Positions 18,301-26,953 are shown, counted from the stretch's first letter. The stretch: DNA of 64,000 bases from Roseivivax lentus (GCF_900156805.1 NZ_FTOQ01000001.1:718365-782364), one strand, 5' to 3'. Notes: generated from the sequence alone by a model not told the origin. Numbers and translations are program-made.

Positions 18301-18895
18301 GGGCCATCCGCTCGACGATTACATGCCCGCGTTGAAGCGCGAGGGCGTGCTGACCCTCGACGAGGTGATGAAGAAGGCCGAGGCCGGTCCGTGCCTTGCC
18401 AAGCTCGCGGGCTCCGTCGCCGGACGGCAGGAACGCAAATCGGCGCGCGGCAACCGCTTCGCCTTCTGCCAGCTGTCCGATCCGACCGGCGCCTACGAGG
18501 TCACGCTTTTCTCCGAGACGCTCGAGAAGAGCCGCGAGCATCTGGAGACCGGCGCCAAGGTCGTCGTCACCGTAGAGGCGACGATGGAAAGCGACCAGCT
18601 GAAGCTGCTCGGGCGGTCCGTGAGCCTGGCCGATCCGCTCATCGCCAAGGCCGGGGCTTCGGGGCTGCGCATCTTCGTCGAGGACCGCGCGGCGATCCCG
18701 CAGATCGCCTCGGTGCTGAGCCGGGCCGCCGATCAATTGCCGAAGGCGAGCCGCGGGCCGATCCATCTGTGCCTGAGCGCGCAGGGCCTGCCGGGCGAAG
18801 TGGAAATCGACCTCGAGGAGCCGTTTCCCGTCACCCCGGAGATCAAGGGCGCGATCAAGTCGCTGTCGGGTATCATGGACGTGGTGGAGTTCTGA
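15332..18895 (+). CDS. dnaE: DNA polymerase III subunit alpha
   Basis: The 1187-residue replicative polymerase starts MADPRFIHLRLHTEYSLLEG. In order: PHP domain (HLRLHTEYSLLEGAM, about residues 6-270), the catalytic palm with PDFDIDFCMDRREEVI near residue 400, fingers and the helix-hairpin-helix region, then an OB-fold (AKLAGSVAGRQERKSARGNRFAF near residue 1025) before the C-terminal tau-binding part. A 24-codon in-frame palindromic insertion lies at 17923-17994. Downstream comes an unrelated lipoprotein gene. Confidence 0.96.
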   Translation: MADPRFIHLRLHTEYSLLEGAMRLKKLPGLCAKAGMPAVAVTDTNNLFAALEFSVGAADAGIQPIIGACIDLRFVEPGPGERPRDPAPVVLLAQTERGYEHLMKLNSCLYLRGDGELAHVTLDELEAHSEDLICLSGGPDGPVGRLLRNGSRGAAEALMVRLHAIFGDRLYVELQRHPGEDGLPEAERQTERGLIEMAYAMGLPLVATNDVYFPQAKMYEAHDALICISEGAYVDQQEPRRRLTPQHYFKTPEEMVTLFADLPEAVENTVEIARRCAFMAYRRDPILPRFADDEVDELRRQAKEGLAARLAVIPHATSVEEYEKRLEFELGIIEGMGFPGYFLIVADFIKWAKDHDIPVGPGRGSGAGSLVAYALTITDLDPLRYSLLFERFLNPERVSMPDFDIDFCMDRREEVIRYVQEKYGRDKVGQIITFGALLSKAAVRDVGRVLQMPYGQVDRLSKMIPVEGVKPVSIEKALADEPRLREEARNEEVVDRLLTYGQQVEGLLRNASTHAAGVVIGDRPLDELVPLYQDPRSDMPATQFNMKWVEQAGLVKFDFLGLKTLTVIQNAIDLIHKGGRPLHIAEDGAEIYAPFEGAENDIGQIPLDDEKTYALYAKAKTVAVFQVESSGMMDALKRMKPDCIEDIIALVALYRPGPMENIPKFCEVKNGLSERDTLHPSIDHILDETQGIIVYQEQVMQIAQEMAGYSLGGADLLRRAMGKKIQAAMDAERPKFLAGAKENGVDKDKATEVWNLLDKFANYGFNKSHAAAYAVVSYQTAWLKANHPVEFMAGVMNCDIHLTDKLAVYFEEVKKGLGLPWVPPCVNRSQATFDVKDGALVYALGALKNVGLDAMRLIVEGRGGAAPPPGRASSQDAAKTPDTAEERPFATIFDLARRVDLKRIGKRPLEMLARAGAFDQLDPNRRRIFESLDALTGYSAAIHEQKASAQVSLFGEAGEDLPEPRLAPVNDWLPAERLAEEFKAVGFYLSGHPLDDYMPALKREGVLTLDEVMKKAEAGPCLAKLAGSVAGRQERKSARGNRFAFCQLSDPTGAYEVTLFSETLEKSREHLETGAKVVVTVEATMESDQLKLLGRSVSLADPLIAKAGASGLRIFVEDRAAIPQIASVLSRAADQLPKASRGPIHLCLSAQGLPGEVEIDLEEPFPVTPEIKGAIKSLSGIMDVVEF
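17923..17994. repeat. In-frame nested palindrome within dnaE
   Basis: The outer arms GGCGGCTCCTCCGCC (17923-17937) and GGCGGAGGAGCGGCC (17980-17994) are inverted copies with one mismatch; a perfect inner hairpin GCGTCCT-CGC-AGGACGC sits at 17945-17961. The 72 bases encode about 24 Ala/Pro/Gly-rich residues that interrupt the link between IVEGR and FATIFDLARRVD, where other DnaE proteins are continuous. This looks like an inserted palindromic element that kept the frame. Confidence 0.65.
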
Positions 18896-18977
18896 GGCGG
18901 GCCGCGGCCCCGGCGCGACGCCGCCGGGCGGCTTGTCCCCCGAGGCCCCCCGGGCTAGGAAGCAGAACCACCCCTTG

Positions 18978-19919
18978 ATGAGGTCCGCCTTGCGCTGCGC
19001 CCCGATCCTGTGCTGTCTCGCCCTTGCCCTCTCCGCCTGCGGGATCGCGCCCGAACCCGGTGCCGAAGGCGACGTGCCGACCCTGTCAGGTCTCGAGCTT
19101 GCGGACGAGGCGGGTCAGGCCGAGATCGCCGCGCGCCCCGCGGAAGCCGCGCCCGAGGCCGCCGACACGCCCCTTTCGGAGGCCGCGGGGGTCGGCGGGC
19201 GCCCGGCCGCGACCCCGGGCGATGCGGCCCCCGAGGGTTGGCTTCTGGGCTTCTTCCGGAACCGCGCGGATGCCGCATCCGCGCCCGCCCCGACCGCCGC
19301 TGACCGGGCGCGCGACAGCGTCCTTGCGAGCCTGCCCGCGGAAAGCCGCGTGGCGCCCCCCGATGCACCGGCCGATGAGAGCGGGGGCACTGGATTTTTC
19401 TCTGGGCTCTTCGGCGGTGGCGGCGCCACGGTGCCGTCCGCCCGCTCCGAGGTGGGGCCCAACGAAGCGGTGCCCTTCGGCGCGCTCGCCCGGCTCTGCG
19501 GCGTGGATGTGGGGCGCCTGGCCAGCGCCATCGAACGGCACGAGCGGTACCGTCTCTATGACAGCGCGCCGGGGCAGACCGGCCCGCGCAATTGGTACAT
19601 CACCGGCTTCGACGATGGCTGCGCGCGCCAGTTCACCGCCGCCCTGGCGCTGTTCGGGACGGTCGAGACCCACGAGAGCCTGCGCTACGGCGCCGCCGCG
19701 GGCGACCTGCCGATGACCGCGACCGACGAGGCCTACAAGGACGTGAAGTCGCGCATCTGCCGGGTCGGGCGCAGCCAGCCCTGCGGGTCCCGCCTGGGGC
19801 GGCTCGACCGGACCAGCGTCTTCGTGACGGTCTACGAGCGCTTCGGCGGCAATGCGCGCTGGATGAACGCCTTCCTGCATGACGGGGACGTGGCGGCGAC
19901 GGATATCGCCTCCAATTGA
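18978..19919 (+). CDS. Predicted lipoprotein of unknown function
   Basis: The 313-residue product has a signal peptide with lipobox LSAC (cysteine near residue 19), a long Ala/Pro/Glu-rich low-complexity linker (about residues 25-150), then a conserved-looking globular C-terminal part (GALARLCGVDVGRLASAIER to VFVTVYERFGGNARWMNAFL). The linker probably spans the periplasm from a membrane anchor. It is 82 bases after dnaE; the function is not recognised, although similar lipoproteins occur beside dnaE in related genomes to my knowledge of this group. Confidence 0.7.
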   Translation: MRSALRCAPILCCLALALSACGIAPEPGAEGDVPTLSGLELADEAGQAEIAARPAEAAPEAADTPLSEAAGVGGRPAATPGDAAPEGWLLGFFRNRADAASAPAPTAADRARDSVLASLPAESRVAPPDAPADESGGTGFFSGLFGGGGATVPSARSEVGPNEAVPFGALARLCGVDVGRLASAIERHERYRLYDSAPGQTGPRNWYITGFDDGCARQFTAALALFGTVETHESLRYGAAAGDLPMTATDEAYKDVKSRICRVGRSQPCGSRLGRLDRTSVFVTVYERFGGNARWMNAFLHDGDVAATDIASN

Positions 19920-20165
19920 GCCCGCTTGCAGCGGGCGCTTGTCTGGCGGGCTGATCCTGGGCGGATCATCCCGCGGATCGGGGCGTGGCCCCGAACCCCG
20001 GGCGACATTCCGGAAAGATGAAGCGGGGGAGGGAGCGCCGGGTGGCCGGGGCGCCCGGCCCGGGCTGCGGGACCCGCCCGGGTGGCAAAGGGGGGATCCG
20101 GGGGAGCCGGGGATGCGGCTGCGGCGTTTGGTTGCCCGGCCCGCGCGAGGGCGCGAGCGGACCGC

Positions 20166-20372
20166 TCAGTAATGCGGCGGGCGTTCGTCGCCGTAGAGAT
20201 GCGCGCCCGAGCCGTCGGCATCGCGGCTGGCTTCCCGGCGCATCAGCAGCTCGACCTTGCCCGAGAGCGTGTCGATCGTGCGATCCTGCCGCGCGACCAC
20301 GTCCGAGAGGTCTTCGATCTGGGCGATGAGATGGGCGAGGCGTTCCTCGATCCGGTCGATGGCATCCGTCAT
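20166..20372 (-). CDS. slyX: SlyX homologue
   Basis: This 68-residue protein starts MTDAIDRIEERLAHLIAQIE after GAAGGAGA. Almost the whole length up to about residue 48 is heptad-patterned coiled coil, and it ends in GDERPPHY, matching the conserved PPHY end of SlyX proteins. SlyX function is not established. It is divergent from hisS. Confidence 0.85.
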   Translation of the reverse strand: MTDAIDRIEERLAHLIAQIEDLSDVVARQDRTIDTLSGKVELLMRREASRDADGSGAHLYGDERPPHY

Positions 20373-20466
20373 GCTGTCTCCTTCGGCGGCGCAGCTTGCC
20401 CCCGGCGGGCGGAGGGGCTAGGGAGTGCCGCGCGCGAACACCCCCTCTCAGCCCGAGACATACACC

Positions 20467-21990
20467 ATGGCCAAAGCGAAGAAACAGCCCCGACCGAAGG
20501 CGGAGACGCCGAAGGGTTTCCGCGACTATTTCGGCGCCGATGTGACCGAACGGCAGGCCATGCTGGCCGAGATCGCCGCGGTTTATCACCGCTACGGCTT
20601 CGACGCGCTGGAAAGTGCGGCGGTGGAGACGGTCGAGGCGCTGGGCAAGTTCCTGCCCGATGTGGACCGGCCCAATGCGGGCGTCTTCGCCTGGCAGGAG
20701 GGCGAGGAAGAGGGCAAGGGCGACTGGCTCGCGCTGCGCTACGACCTGACCGCCCCCCTGGCGCGGGTCTATGCTCAGCACCGCAACGACCTGCCGACGC
20801 CCTATCGCCGCTACGCCATGGGCCCCGTCTGGCGCAACGAAAAGCCCGGGCCGGGGCGGTACCGGCAGTTCTATCAATGCGATGCGGATACGGTGGGCGC
20901 GCCGTCCGTGGCTGCGGATGCAGAGATCTGCGCCATGCTCTGCGATGCGCTCGAGGCGGTGGGTATCCCGCGCGGCGATTACGTGGTGCGGGTGAACAAC
21001 CGAAAGGTGTTGGAAGGCGTTTTAGATTTTGCGGGTCTAGAGCCTGAAAGCCCAGCCAGAGCCGACGTAATGCGGACGATGGATAAATTCGACAAGGTCG
21101 GTAAGCAAGGGGTGATGGAACTGCTCACCTTTGGCAGAAATGACCAATCTGGGGCAGTGATTCCCGGTGTTGGGTTGCCGGATATCCAAGCTGCTAAAAT
21201 TGCCCAATATCTCACACAAGAGTCTGTACCGCCGCGTGAAGACCGTGCGGATGCGCACGGCGAACTGAATGAGCGCCGTTTGAGCTCCATGCGTGCTGCG
21301 GTAGGCGACTCACCCACAGGGAAAGAAGGCGTTGCTGAGTTGGAGGAAATTGCCCGTCTTCTGAAAGCTCAGGGGTATGGTGAAGACAGAGTAGTAATCG
21401 ACTCGTCCGTGGTCCGGGGCCTCGGTTATTACACCGGCCCGGTCTTCGAGGCCGAGCTAACCTTCGAGATCCTCGACGAGAAGGGCCGCGCGCGCCAGTT
21501 CGGCTCGGTCGCAGGCGGCGGGCGCTATGACGACCTCGTCAAGCGCTTCACAGGGCAGGCCGTGCCCGCCACGGGTGTGTCGATCGGCGTCGACCGGCTG
21601 CTGGCGGCGCTGCGCGAGAAGGGTCGCATCGGCGGCGAGGCGCAGGGCCCCGTCGTCGTCACCGTCATGGATCGCGCGCGCATGGCCGAGTACCAGACCA
21701 TGGTGGCCGAGCTGCGCGATGCGGGCATCCGCGCCGAGGTCTATCTCGGCAATCCGAAGAATTTCGGCAACCAGCTCAAATATGCCGACAAGCGCGGCGC
21801 GCCGGTTGCGATCATCGCCGGGTCCGACGAGTTCGCCCAGGGCATCGTGCAGATCAAGGACCTCGTGCTCGGGGCCAAGATCGCCGAGACCGCGACGCTC
21901 GAGGAATGGCAGGAACGCCCCTCGCAATTCGAAGTGCCGCGGGACGGGATGGTTGCGAAGGTGCAAGAGATCCTGGGCAGCCAGCGATGA
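20467..21990 (+). CDS. hisS: Histidine-tRNA ligase
   Basis: The 507-residue class II synthetase has a basic N-terminus ([23 protein letters not shown]), motif 2 ([25 protein letters not shown], about residues 116-140), the histidine-binding [17 protein letters not shown] near residue 315, motif 3 ([15 protein letters not shown] near residue 370) and an anticodon-binding domain. The first ATG at 20425 lies farther upstream without better context. Bases about 20,995-21,412 are visibly lower in GC with different codon choice, as if replaced from a less GC-rich relative. The stop overlaps hisZ by ATGA. Confidence 0.95.
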   Translation: MAKAKKQPRPKAETPKGFRDYFGADVTERQAMLAEIAAVYHRYGFDALESAAVETVEALGKFLPDVDRPNAGVFAWQEGEEEGKGDWLALRYDLTAPLARVYAQHRNDLPTPYRRYAMGPVWRNEKPGPGRYRQFYQCDADTVGAPSVAADAEICAMLCDALEAVGIPRGDYVVRVNNRKVLEGVLDFAGLEPESPARADVMRTMDKFDKVGKQGVMELLTFGRNDQSGAVIPGVGLPDIQAAKIAQYLTQESVPPREDRADAHGELNERRLSSMRAAVGDSPTGKEGVAELEEIARLLKAQGYGEDRVVIDSSVVRGLGYYTGPVFEAELTFEILDEKGRARQFGSVAGGGRYDDLVKRFTGQAVPATGVSIGVDRLLAALREKGRIGGEAQGPVVVTVMDRARMAEYQTMVAELRDAGIRAEVYLGNPKNFGNQLKYADKRGAPVAIIAGSDEFAQGIVQIKDLVLGAKIAETATLEEWQERPSQFEVPRDGMVAKVQEILGSQR

Positions 21991-23069
21991 GCACAGGGGC
22001 CGCGCGGGACCGGGCCATGATGCTCAGGGACGGCTTCGCGGGCCAGGGCGCGGAGGTGATCGACTGCGCCATCCTGCAGCCCGCCGAGACGCTGCTCGAC
22101 CTTTACGGCGAGGATATCCGCGCGCGCGCCTATGTCACGCAGGACCCCGCGCGGGGCGAACGGATGCTGCGCCCGGATTTTACCGTGCCGGTGGTGCAGA
22201 TGCACATGGCCGAGGGCGCCGAGCCCGCACGCTACACCTATGCGGGCGAGGTCTTCCGCCGGCAGGAGGACCATCCCGAGCGCGCCTCGGAATACCTGCA
22301 GGTGGGCTTCGAGGTCTTCGACCGCGCCGATCCCGAAGCCGCCGATGCGGAGGTCTTCGTGGCGATCCGCGATGCGCTGGGCGCGCTGCCGGTCCGCGCC
22401 GTGACAGGCGATATCGGCGTGCTGACGGCAGCGGTGGCGGGGCTCGACACCTCCGAGGCGCGGCGCGCCGCGCTGATGCGGCATATCTGGCGGCCGAAGC
22501 GGTTCCGCGCGCTTCTGGCGCGCTATGCCGGCAAGACGCCCGTGCCCGAGGGGCGCGCGGCGCTGCTGGCGGCGGCGGATCCCATGGCGGGGGCGGGGCC
22601 GCTGATCGGGCTGCGCTCACGCGAGGAGATCGCCGCGCGGATCGAGACGCTGCGCGCCGATGCCGCCGAGCCCCCCATCGCCAAATCCGAGATCGAGATG
22701 ATCGACGAACTGCTCTCGGTGGCCGAGACCTGTCCCTTCGCGCTCGAGCATCTCAAGCATATCGCGATGGATTTCCCGGTGCTGCGCGACGCGGTCGCCC
22801 GGTTCGAGCGGCGCTGCGACGCGCTTTCCGCGCGCGGCGTCGACGTGGACGCGCTGATGTTCGAGGCCTCCTACGGGCGGACCTCGATGGAATATTATGA
22901 CGGCTTCGTCTTCGGCTTCGGTGCCGAGGCGCGGCCCGACCTGCCGCCGGTGGCCAGCGGCGGGCGCTACGACGCGCTGACCGCGCGGCTGGGCGCGGGC
23001 CGGTCGATCCCGGCGGTGGGCGGCGTGATCCGGCCCGACCTGACCCTGATGCTGGAGTGTGGGGTATGA
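21987..23069 (+). CDS. hisZ: ATP phosphoribosyltransferase regulatory subunit
   Basis: The 360-residue HisS paralogue lacks aminoacylation motifs intact but keeps the class II fold: motif 2-like [29 protein letters not shown] (about residues 85-113) and [17 protein letters not shown] plus ASGGRYDAL near residue 310. HisZ assembles with short-form HisG to make an allosteric enzyme for the first step of histidine biosynthesis. It overlaps hisS upstream and hisG downstream by four bases each. Confidence 0.94.
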   Translation: MSTGAARDRAMMLRDGFAGQGAEVIDCAILQPAETLLDLYGEDIRARAYVTQDPARGERMLRPDFTVPVVQMHMAEGAEPARYTYAGEVFRRQEDHPERASEYLQVGFEVFDRADPEAADAEVFVAIRDALGALPVRAVTGDIGVLTAAVAGLDTSEARRAALMRHIWRPKRFRALLARYAGKTPVPEGRAALLAAADPMAGAGPLIGLRSREEIAARIETLRADAAEPPIAKSEIEMIDELLSVAETCPFALEHLKHIAMDFPVLRDAVARFERRCDALSARGVDVDALMFEASYGRTSMEYYDGFVFGFGAEARPDLPPVASGGRYDALTARLGAGRSIPAVGGVIRPDLTLMLECGV

Positions 23070-23758
23070 GCGTGAAACTCGGCGTGCCCTCCAAGGGCCG
23101 GCTGATGCAGAAGACCTTCGACTGGTTCGGCGCGCGCGGCATCACGCTGGCACGCACCGGATCGGAGCGGGAATATGCAGGCCGCGTGGACGGCATCGAC
23201 AACGTGCAGCTGGTGCTTCTGTCGGCCAGCGAGGTGCCGCGCGAACTGGCCGCGGGCCGCATCCATCTGGGCGTGACCGGCACCGACCTCGTGCGCGAGA
23301 AGCTGGTGCAATGGGACCAGAAGGTGGAGCCGCTGGCGGAACTCGGCTTCGGCGAGGCGAACCTGATCGTCGCGGTGCCGCAGGCTTGGGTCGACGTCGA
23401 CACGCTCGACGATCTCGATGCCGCCGCCGCGGCCTTCCGCGCGCGACACGGCTTCCGGCTGCGGATCGCGACGAAGTATCACCGGCTGGTGCGGGAATAC
23501 CTGCGCGAGGGCGGCGTCGCCGATTACGCGCTCGTGGACAGCCAGGGGGCGACCGAGGGCACGGTGAAGAACCTGACCGCCGAGGCCATCGCCGACATCA
23601 CCTCCTCGGGCGACACGTTGCGCGCCAATCACCTCAAGGTCCTGCGCGAGGCGCCGATCCTCGAAAGCCAGGCCACGCTGTTCCGCGCGCGGCGGGCGGA
23701 ACTGAGCGACGATGCCCGGGCGACGCTGGCCGAACTGATCCAAAAGCTCGGTCTCTGA
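23066..23758 (+). CDS. hisG: ATP phosphoribosyltransferase, short form catalytic subunit
   Basis: The 230-residue protein ([18 protein letters not shown]) has the HisG short form length, lacking the C-terminal regulatory domain, in agreement with adjacent hisZ. ELAAGRIHLGVTGTDLV near residue 66 and DYALVDSQGATEGTVKNLTAE near residue 155 (the phosphate-binding loop) are present. It joins ATP and PRPP to form phosphoribosyl-ATP. It ends the hisS-hisZ-hisG run. Confidence 0.95.
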   Translation: MSVKLGVPSKGRLMQKTFDWFGARGITLARTGSEREYAGRVDGIDNVQLVLLSASEVPRELAAGRIHLGVTGTDLVREKLVQWDQKVEPLAELGFGEANLIVAVPQAWVDVDTLDDLDAAAAAFRARHGFRLRIATKYHRLVREYLREGGVADYALVDSQGATEGTVKNLTAEAIADITSSGDTLRANHLKVLREAPILESQATLFRARRAELSDDARATLAELIQKLGL

Positions 23759-23770
23759 GCCGGGGGATGT

Positions 23771-23786
23771 CCCCTGTTTTCAGGGG
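23771..23786 (+). terminator. Short stem-loop after hisG
   Basis: CCCCTG-TTTT-CAGGGG forms a perfect 6-bp stem 13 bases after the hisG stop, followed by GTTGG rather than a T-run. It may be a weak terminator or processing site. Confidence 0.4.
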
Positions 23787-23821
23787 GTTGGCCGGAGATA
23801 TCCGGCAATTCCGGAAACCTC

Positions 23822-23839
23822 TTTGACTCACGAGTCAAA
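23822..23839. promoter_or_regulatory. Perfect operator-like palindrome upstream of the choX-like gene
   Basis: TTTGACTCACGAGTCAAA has 8-bp perfect arms and a 2-base centre, 54 bases before the chosen start. The shape fits a dimeric TetR- or GntR-type repressor. A second short inverted repeat, CCGGAGATATCCGG, is at 23792-23805. Confidence 0.6.
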
Positions 23840-23893
23840 AACCGCATGATCTGCGCCATGACGGCTAACCCCGAATATTGGGAGAGTATGACC

Positions 23894-24820
23894 ATGAAAA
23901 AGACCCTCACTTCGATCCTTGCCCTCGGCCTGACCGCCGGTGCCGCGCAGGCGCAAGAGGCCTGCTCGGAGCTGACCTTCGCCGATGTGGGCTGGACCGA
24001 CATCACCGCCACCACCGCCGCCACGACCGTGGTGCTCGAGGCGCTGGGCTACGAGACCGAGATCAAGGTCCTGTCGGTGCCGGTGACCTATACCTCGATG
24101 GCCGATGGCGACATCGACATCTTCCTCGGCAACTGGATGCCGACGATGGAGAACGACATCAAACCCTACCGCGAGGCCGGCACCGTCGACACCGTGCGCG
24201 CGAACCTCGAAGGGGCCAAGTACACGCTGGCGACCAATGCCGCCGGGGCCGCGCTCGGCATCGACAGCTTCTCCGCGATCGTCGAGAACGCCGATGCGCT
24301 CGATGAGACGATCTACGGCATCGAGCCCGGCAATGACGGCAACCGCCTGATCCTCGACATGATCGAGGCCGACGCCTTCGGTCTGGGCGAGTTCAACATC
24401 CGCGAAAGCTCCGAACAGGGCATGCTGGCGCAGGTCGGCCGCCTGTCCGAGCGCGACGAGCCCATCGTCTTCCTCGGCTGGGAACCGCACCCGATGAACG
24501 CCAATTTCGATCTGACCTATCTCGAAGGCGGCGACGACTGGTTCGGCCCCAATCTCGGCGGCGCGACGGTCTACACCAACACCCGCGCGGGCTTCGTCGA
24601 GGACTGCCCGAATGTGGGTCAGCTCCTGCAGAACCTCGAATTCACGCTGGCCATGGAAAACGAGATCATGGGCGCGATCCTGAACGACGGCACCGATCCG
24701 GCGGAGGCCGCGACCGCCTGGATGTCGGCCAATACCGGCGTCGTGGAAGCCTGGCTCGACGGGGTCACCACGCGCGATGGCGGCGACGCGAAAGAGGCCG
24801 TCATGGCCGTGCTGCAGTAA
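23894..24820 (+). CDS. Choline/glycine-betaine ABC transporter substrate-binding protein (ChoX/OpuAC type)
   Basis: The 308-residue protein starts MKKTLTSILALGLTAGAAQA, nine bases after GGGAG; an ATG two codons earlier is too near that site. After the signal peptide, an OpuAC-type binding fold follows, with FADVGWTDITATTA and IFLGNWMPTMENDIKPY, the NWMP tryptophan being typical of the aromatic cage that binds trimethylammonium groups, and FLGWEPHPMNANFDLTYLEGGDDW. No ATPase or permease gene is adjacent, so it is an orphan binding protein that must pair with a transporter encoded elsewhere. A perfect palindrome upstream suggests repression. Confidence 0.88.
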   Translation: MKKTLTSILALGLTAGAAQAQEACSELTFADVGWTDITATTAATTVVLEALGYETEIKVLSVPVTYTSMADGDIDIFLGNWMPTMENDIKPYREAGTVDTVRANLEGAKYTLATNAAGAALGIDSFSAIVENADALDETIYGIEPGNDGNRLILDMIEADAFGLGEFNIRESSEQGMLAQVGRLSERDEPIVFLGWEPHPMNANFDLTYLEGGDDWFGPNLGGATVYTNTRAGFVEDCPNVGQLLQNLEFTLAMENEIMGAILNDGTDPAEAATAWMSANTGVVEAWLDGVTTRDGGDAKEAVMAVLQ

Positions 24821-24843
24821 TCCCGGCATCTTGCGGATTCTGG

Positions 24844-24872
24844 AAAGGCCGGTTCTTCGGAACCGGCCTTTT
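24844..24872 (+). terminator. Rho-independent terminator of the choX-like gene
   Basis: A 12-bp perfect stem AAAGGCCGGTTC / GAACCGGCCTTT with a stable TTCG loop, followed by T, 23 bases after the stop. Confidence 0.9.
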
Positions 24873-24891
24873 CGCGTCTGGCGCGGTGGCG

Positions 24892-24951
24892 GCGAGGGGG
24901 CTGTCTGCCCCCTCGCGCTCCCCCGAGAGGTATTTTCGGTCCGGCCGTGAC
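24892..24951. repeat. Intergenic repeat, copy A
   Basis: About 60 bases beginning GCGAGGGGGCTGTCTGCCCC and ending GGTCCGGCCGTGACA. An inverted, nearly identical copy lies at 26893-26953. It contains an internal GAGGGGGC/GCCCCCTC stem and sits between converging genes. Confidence 0.85.
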
Positions 24952-25005
24952 AGCGGCGTGGCGCGCCCCGGGGCCGTGGGACGCGCAGGTGGAGCCGCGG
25001 TGCCC

Positions 25006-25863
25006 TCAGGCCCTCGCGGTCATGAGGTTGATCCGCGCCGGCAGAAAAAGCCCGTCGGCGTGCAGATGCGGTGCCCAGCGCGCGCGCATGTCCTCGAGGA
25101 TGGCGCGAAGGTCGTCGGGGCCGCCCTCCCGGTCGCGGATCACGCCCGGGATCGGACCGATCGCGGGCAGAAGGCGTTGCGCGGCCTCCCAGCCGTCGGG
25201 ATGGTGGAGGCGGATGTCCTCGGGCGTGACGCTTATGTCGTCGAACCCCGCCGCCTCGAGGATGGCGCGGATCCGCGCGGGCTCCCGCAGGGCCATCGGC
25301 CCGGGCGCATCCGGATCGGAGGAGGGCGGCGCGCCCAGCCGCGCTACCGCCGCCGCGCGTGGGGTCGAAAACCACGGATTATGCTCCGCCGCCGCCCAGG
25401 TCGCCGCGACAAGGCGCCCGCCGGGCCGCAGGGCGGCGCGCAGATTGGCGAAGGCCGCGGCGGGATCGGCGAAGAACATCACGCCGAAACGCGACAGCAC
25501 CAGGTCATAGCCCGCCTCGAAGGCATGGGTCTGGGCATCGGCATGGAAGAACCGCGCCTGACCGAGCTCCGCCGCGAGGCCTGCCTCGGCGGCAAGCGTC
25601 AGCAGCGGTTGCGAGATATCGACGCCGTGGGCGGCGCCGTCCGGTCCGACCGCGCGGGCCGCCGACAAGGTGAGCGCACCGCCGCCGCAGCCCACATCGA
25701 GGATGCGCGCCCCTTCCTGCGGGGCCGCCGCGGCCATGATCCGCGCGCGCACCGCGTCGTGCAGGATGTCGAGGTCGCGGTGATGCGCGACCCAGCGCTG
25801 GCCGGCATCGCCGCTCCAGAACGCCTCCTGCTCGGCATTGGCGGGCCGGGTCATGCCGCTCAC
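25006..25863 (-). CDS. Class I SAM-dependent methyltransferase
   Basis: About 285 residues from a GTG start overlapping the upstream stop (GTGA); an ATG three codons later (MTRPANAEQEAFWSG) is also possible. Motif I ILDVGCGGGALTLSAA (about residues 54-69) marks the SAM-binding fold, and ADAQTHAFEAGYDLVLSRFGVMFFADP and LRPGGRLVAATWA give motifs II-III. The QEAFWSGDAGQRWV opening is typical of small-molecule (UbiE-like) methyltransferases. It is coupled to the glutathione transferase gene upstream. Confidence 0.85.
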   Translation of the reverse strand: MSGMTRPANAEQEAFWSGDAGQRWVAHHRDLDILHDAVRARIMAAAAPQEGARILDVGCGGGALTLSAARAVGPDGAAHGVDISQPLLTLAAEAGLAAELGQARFFHADAQTHAFEAGYDLVLSRFGVMFFADPAAAFANLRAALRPGGRLVAATWAAAEHNPWFSTPRAAAVARLGAPPSSDPDAPGPMALREPARIRAILEAAGFDDISVTPEDIRLHHPDGWEAAQRLLPAIGPIPGVIRDREGGPDDLRAILEDMRARWAPHLHADGLFLPARINLMTARA

Positions 25864-26717
25864 GTCGCGCCGATCTTGTCCTGCGTCCGGGTCTCGAAAT
25901 CCGACGCGTCATGCCGTTCGAGGAGCTGTTCGTGCGGCTCTCCAGCGGTCCGGTTGACCATGCGCCCGCGCCGCGCGGCGGGACGGGCCTCGATCGCCTC
26001 GGCCCAGCGGATCACGTTGGTGTATTCATGCACCGACAGGAACTTGCCCGCGTCATAGGCCTGGCCCTGCACCATCCGCCCGTACCAGGGCCAGATCGCC
26101 ATGTCGGCGATGGTGTACTCGTCACCCAGCATGAAGTCCTTGTCCGCGAGATGCTTGTCCAGAACGTCGAGCTGGCGCTTGGTCTCCATCGCGTAGCGGT
26201 TGATGGGGTATTCCATCGGCTCCGGCGCATAGGCGTAGAAATGCCCGAACCCGCCGCCGAGGAAGGGCGCGGAGCCCATCTGCCACATCAGCCAGGACAG
26301 CAGCTCGGGCCGGTCTTCTGGGCGTCCCATGAATTTGCCGAACTTCTCCGCCAGGTGCATCATGATCGCGACCGATTCGAAGACCCGGACGGGTCTGTCG
26401 CCGGAGCGGTCCACCAGGGCGGGGATCTTGGAGTTGGGGTTGATCTCGACGAAGCCCGATCCGAACTGGTCGCCATCGCCGATGCGGATCAGCCAGGCAT
26501 CGTATTCGGCCTCCGACACGCCGGCTGCCAGCAGCTCCTCGAACAGCACGGTCACCTTCACGCCGTTGGGCGTGCCCATGGAATAAAGCTGGAAGGGATG
26601 CTTTCCGACCGGCAATTCCTTGTCGTGGGTGGCGCCCGCGATCGGGCGGTTGAGGCTGCCCCAGGTGCCGCCGTTCTCGGCGTCCCAGGTCCAGACTTCG
26701 GGGGGCGTATAGCTCAT
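25860..26717 (-). CDS. yghU: YghU-type (nu-class) glutathione transferase / disulfide reductase
   Basis: The 285-residue protein starts MSYTPPEVWTWDAENGG after GAGGAC. It follows E. coli YghU closely from end to end: LPVGKHPFQLYSMGTPNGVKV, EYDAWLIRIGDGDQFGSGFVEINPNSKIPAL in the thioredoxin-like domain, then FLGGGFGHFYAYAP and DEYTIADMAIWPWYG in the helical domain, ending ERHDASDFETRTQDK. Nu-class enzymes bind two glutathiones and show disulfide-bond reductase and peroxidase activity. The downstream methyltransferase overlaps its stop. Confidence 0.93.
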   Translation of the reverse strand: MSYTPPEVWTWDAENGGTWGSLNRPIAGATHDKELPVGKHPFQLYSMGTPNGVKVTVLFEELLAAGVSEAEYDAWLIRIGDGDQFGSGFVEINPNSKIPALVDRSGDRPVRVFESVAIMMHLAEKFGKFMGRPEDRPELLSWLMWQMGSAPFLGGGFGHFYAYAPEPMEYPINRYAMETKRQLDVLDKHLADKDFMLGDEYTIADMAIWPWYGRMVQGQAYDAGKFLSVHEYTNVIRWAEAIEARPAARRGRMVNRTAGEPHEQLLERHDASDFETRTQDKIGAT

Positions 26718-26892
26718 GATCGTCCTCGTGCATTGCGTGCCGTTTGACCCGGAACCTATGCACTTCGCGACGAAAGGCCAGTGCCGCATCGGTGGCTGAC
26801 CGCACAGGGGCAGGGCCGTCTGCACACGGAACCGGGCCGCCGCGCGCCTCTCCATCGGTTTGTCCCGCGCCGGGAAAAGGGCGCAGCCCCCT

Positions 26893-26953
26893 TGTCACGA
26901 CCGGACCGGAAATACCTCTCGGGGGAGCGCGAGGGGGCAGACAGCCCCCTCGC
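26893..26953. repeat. Intergenic repeat, copy B (inverted relative to copy A)
   Basis: Reverse complement of copy A with about two to three differences, TGTCACGACCGGACCGGAAA onward. It sits in the 278-base gap upstream of the yghU start and downstream of the DUF1489 stop. Confidence 0.85.
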
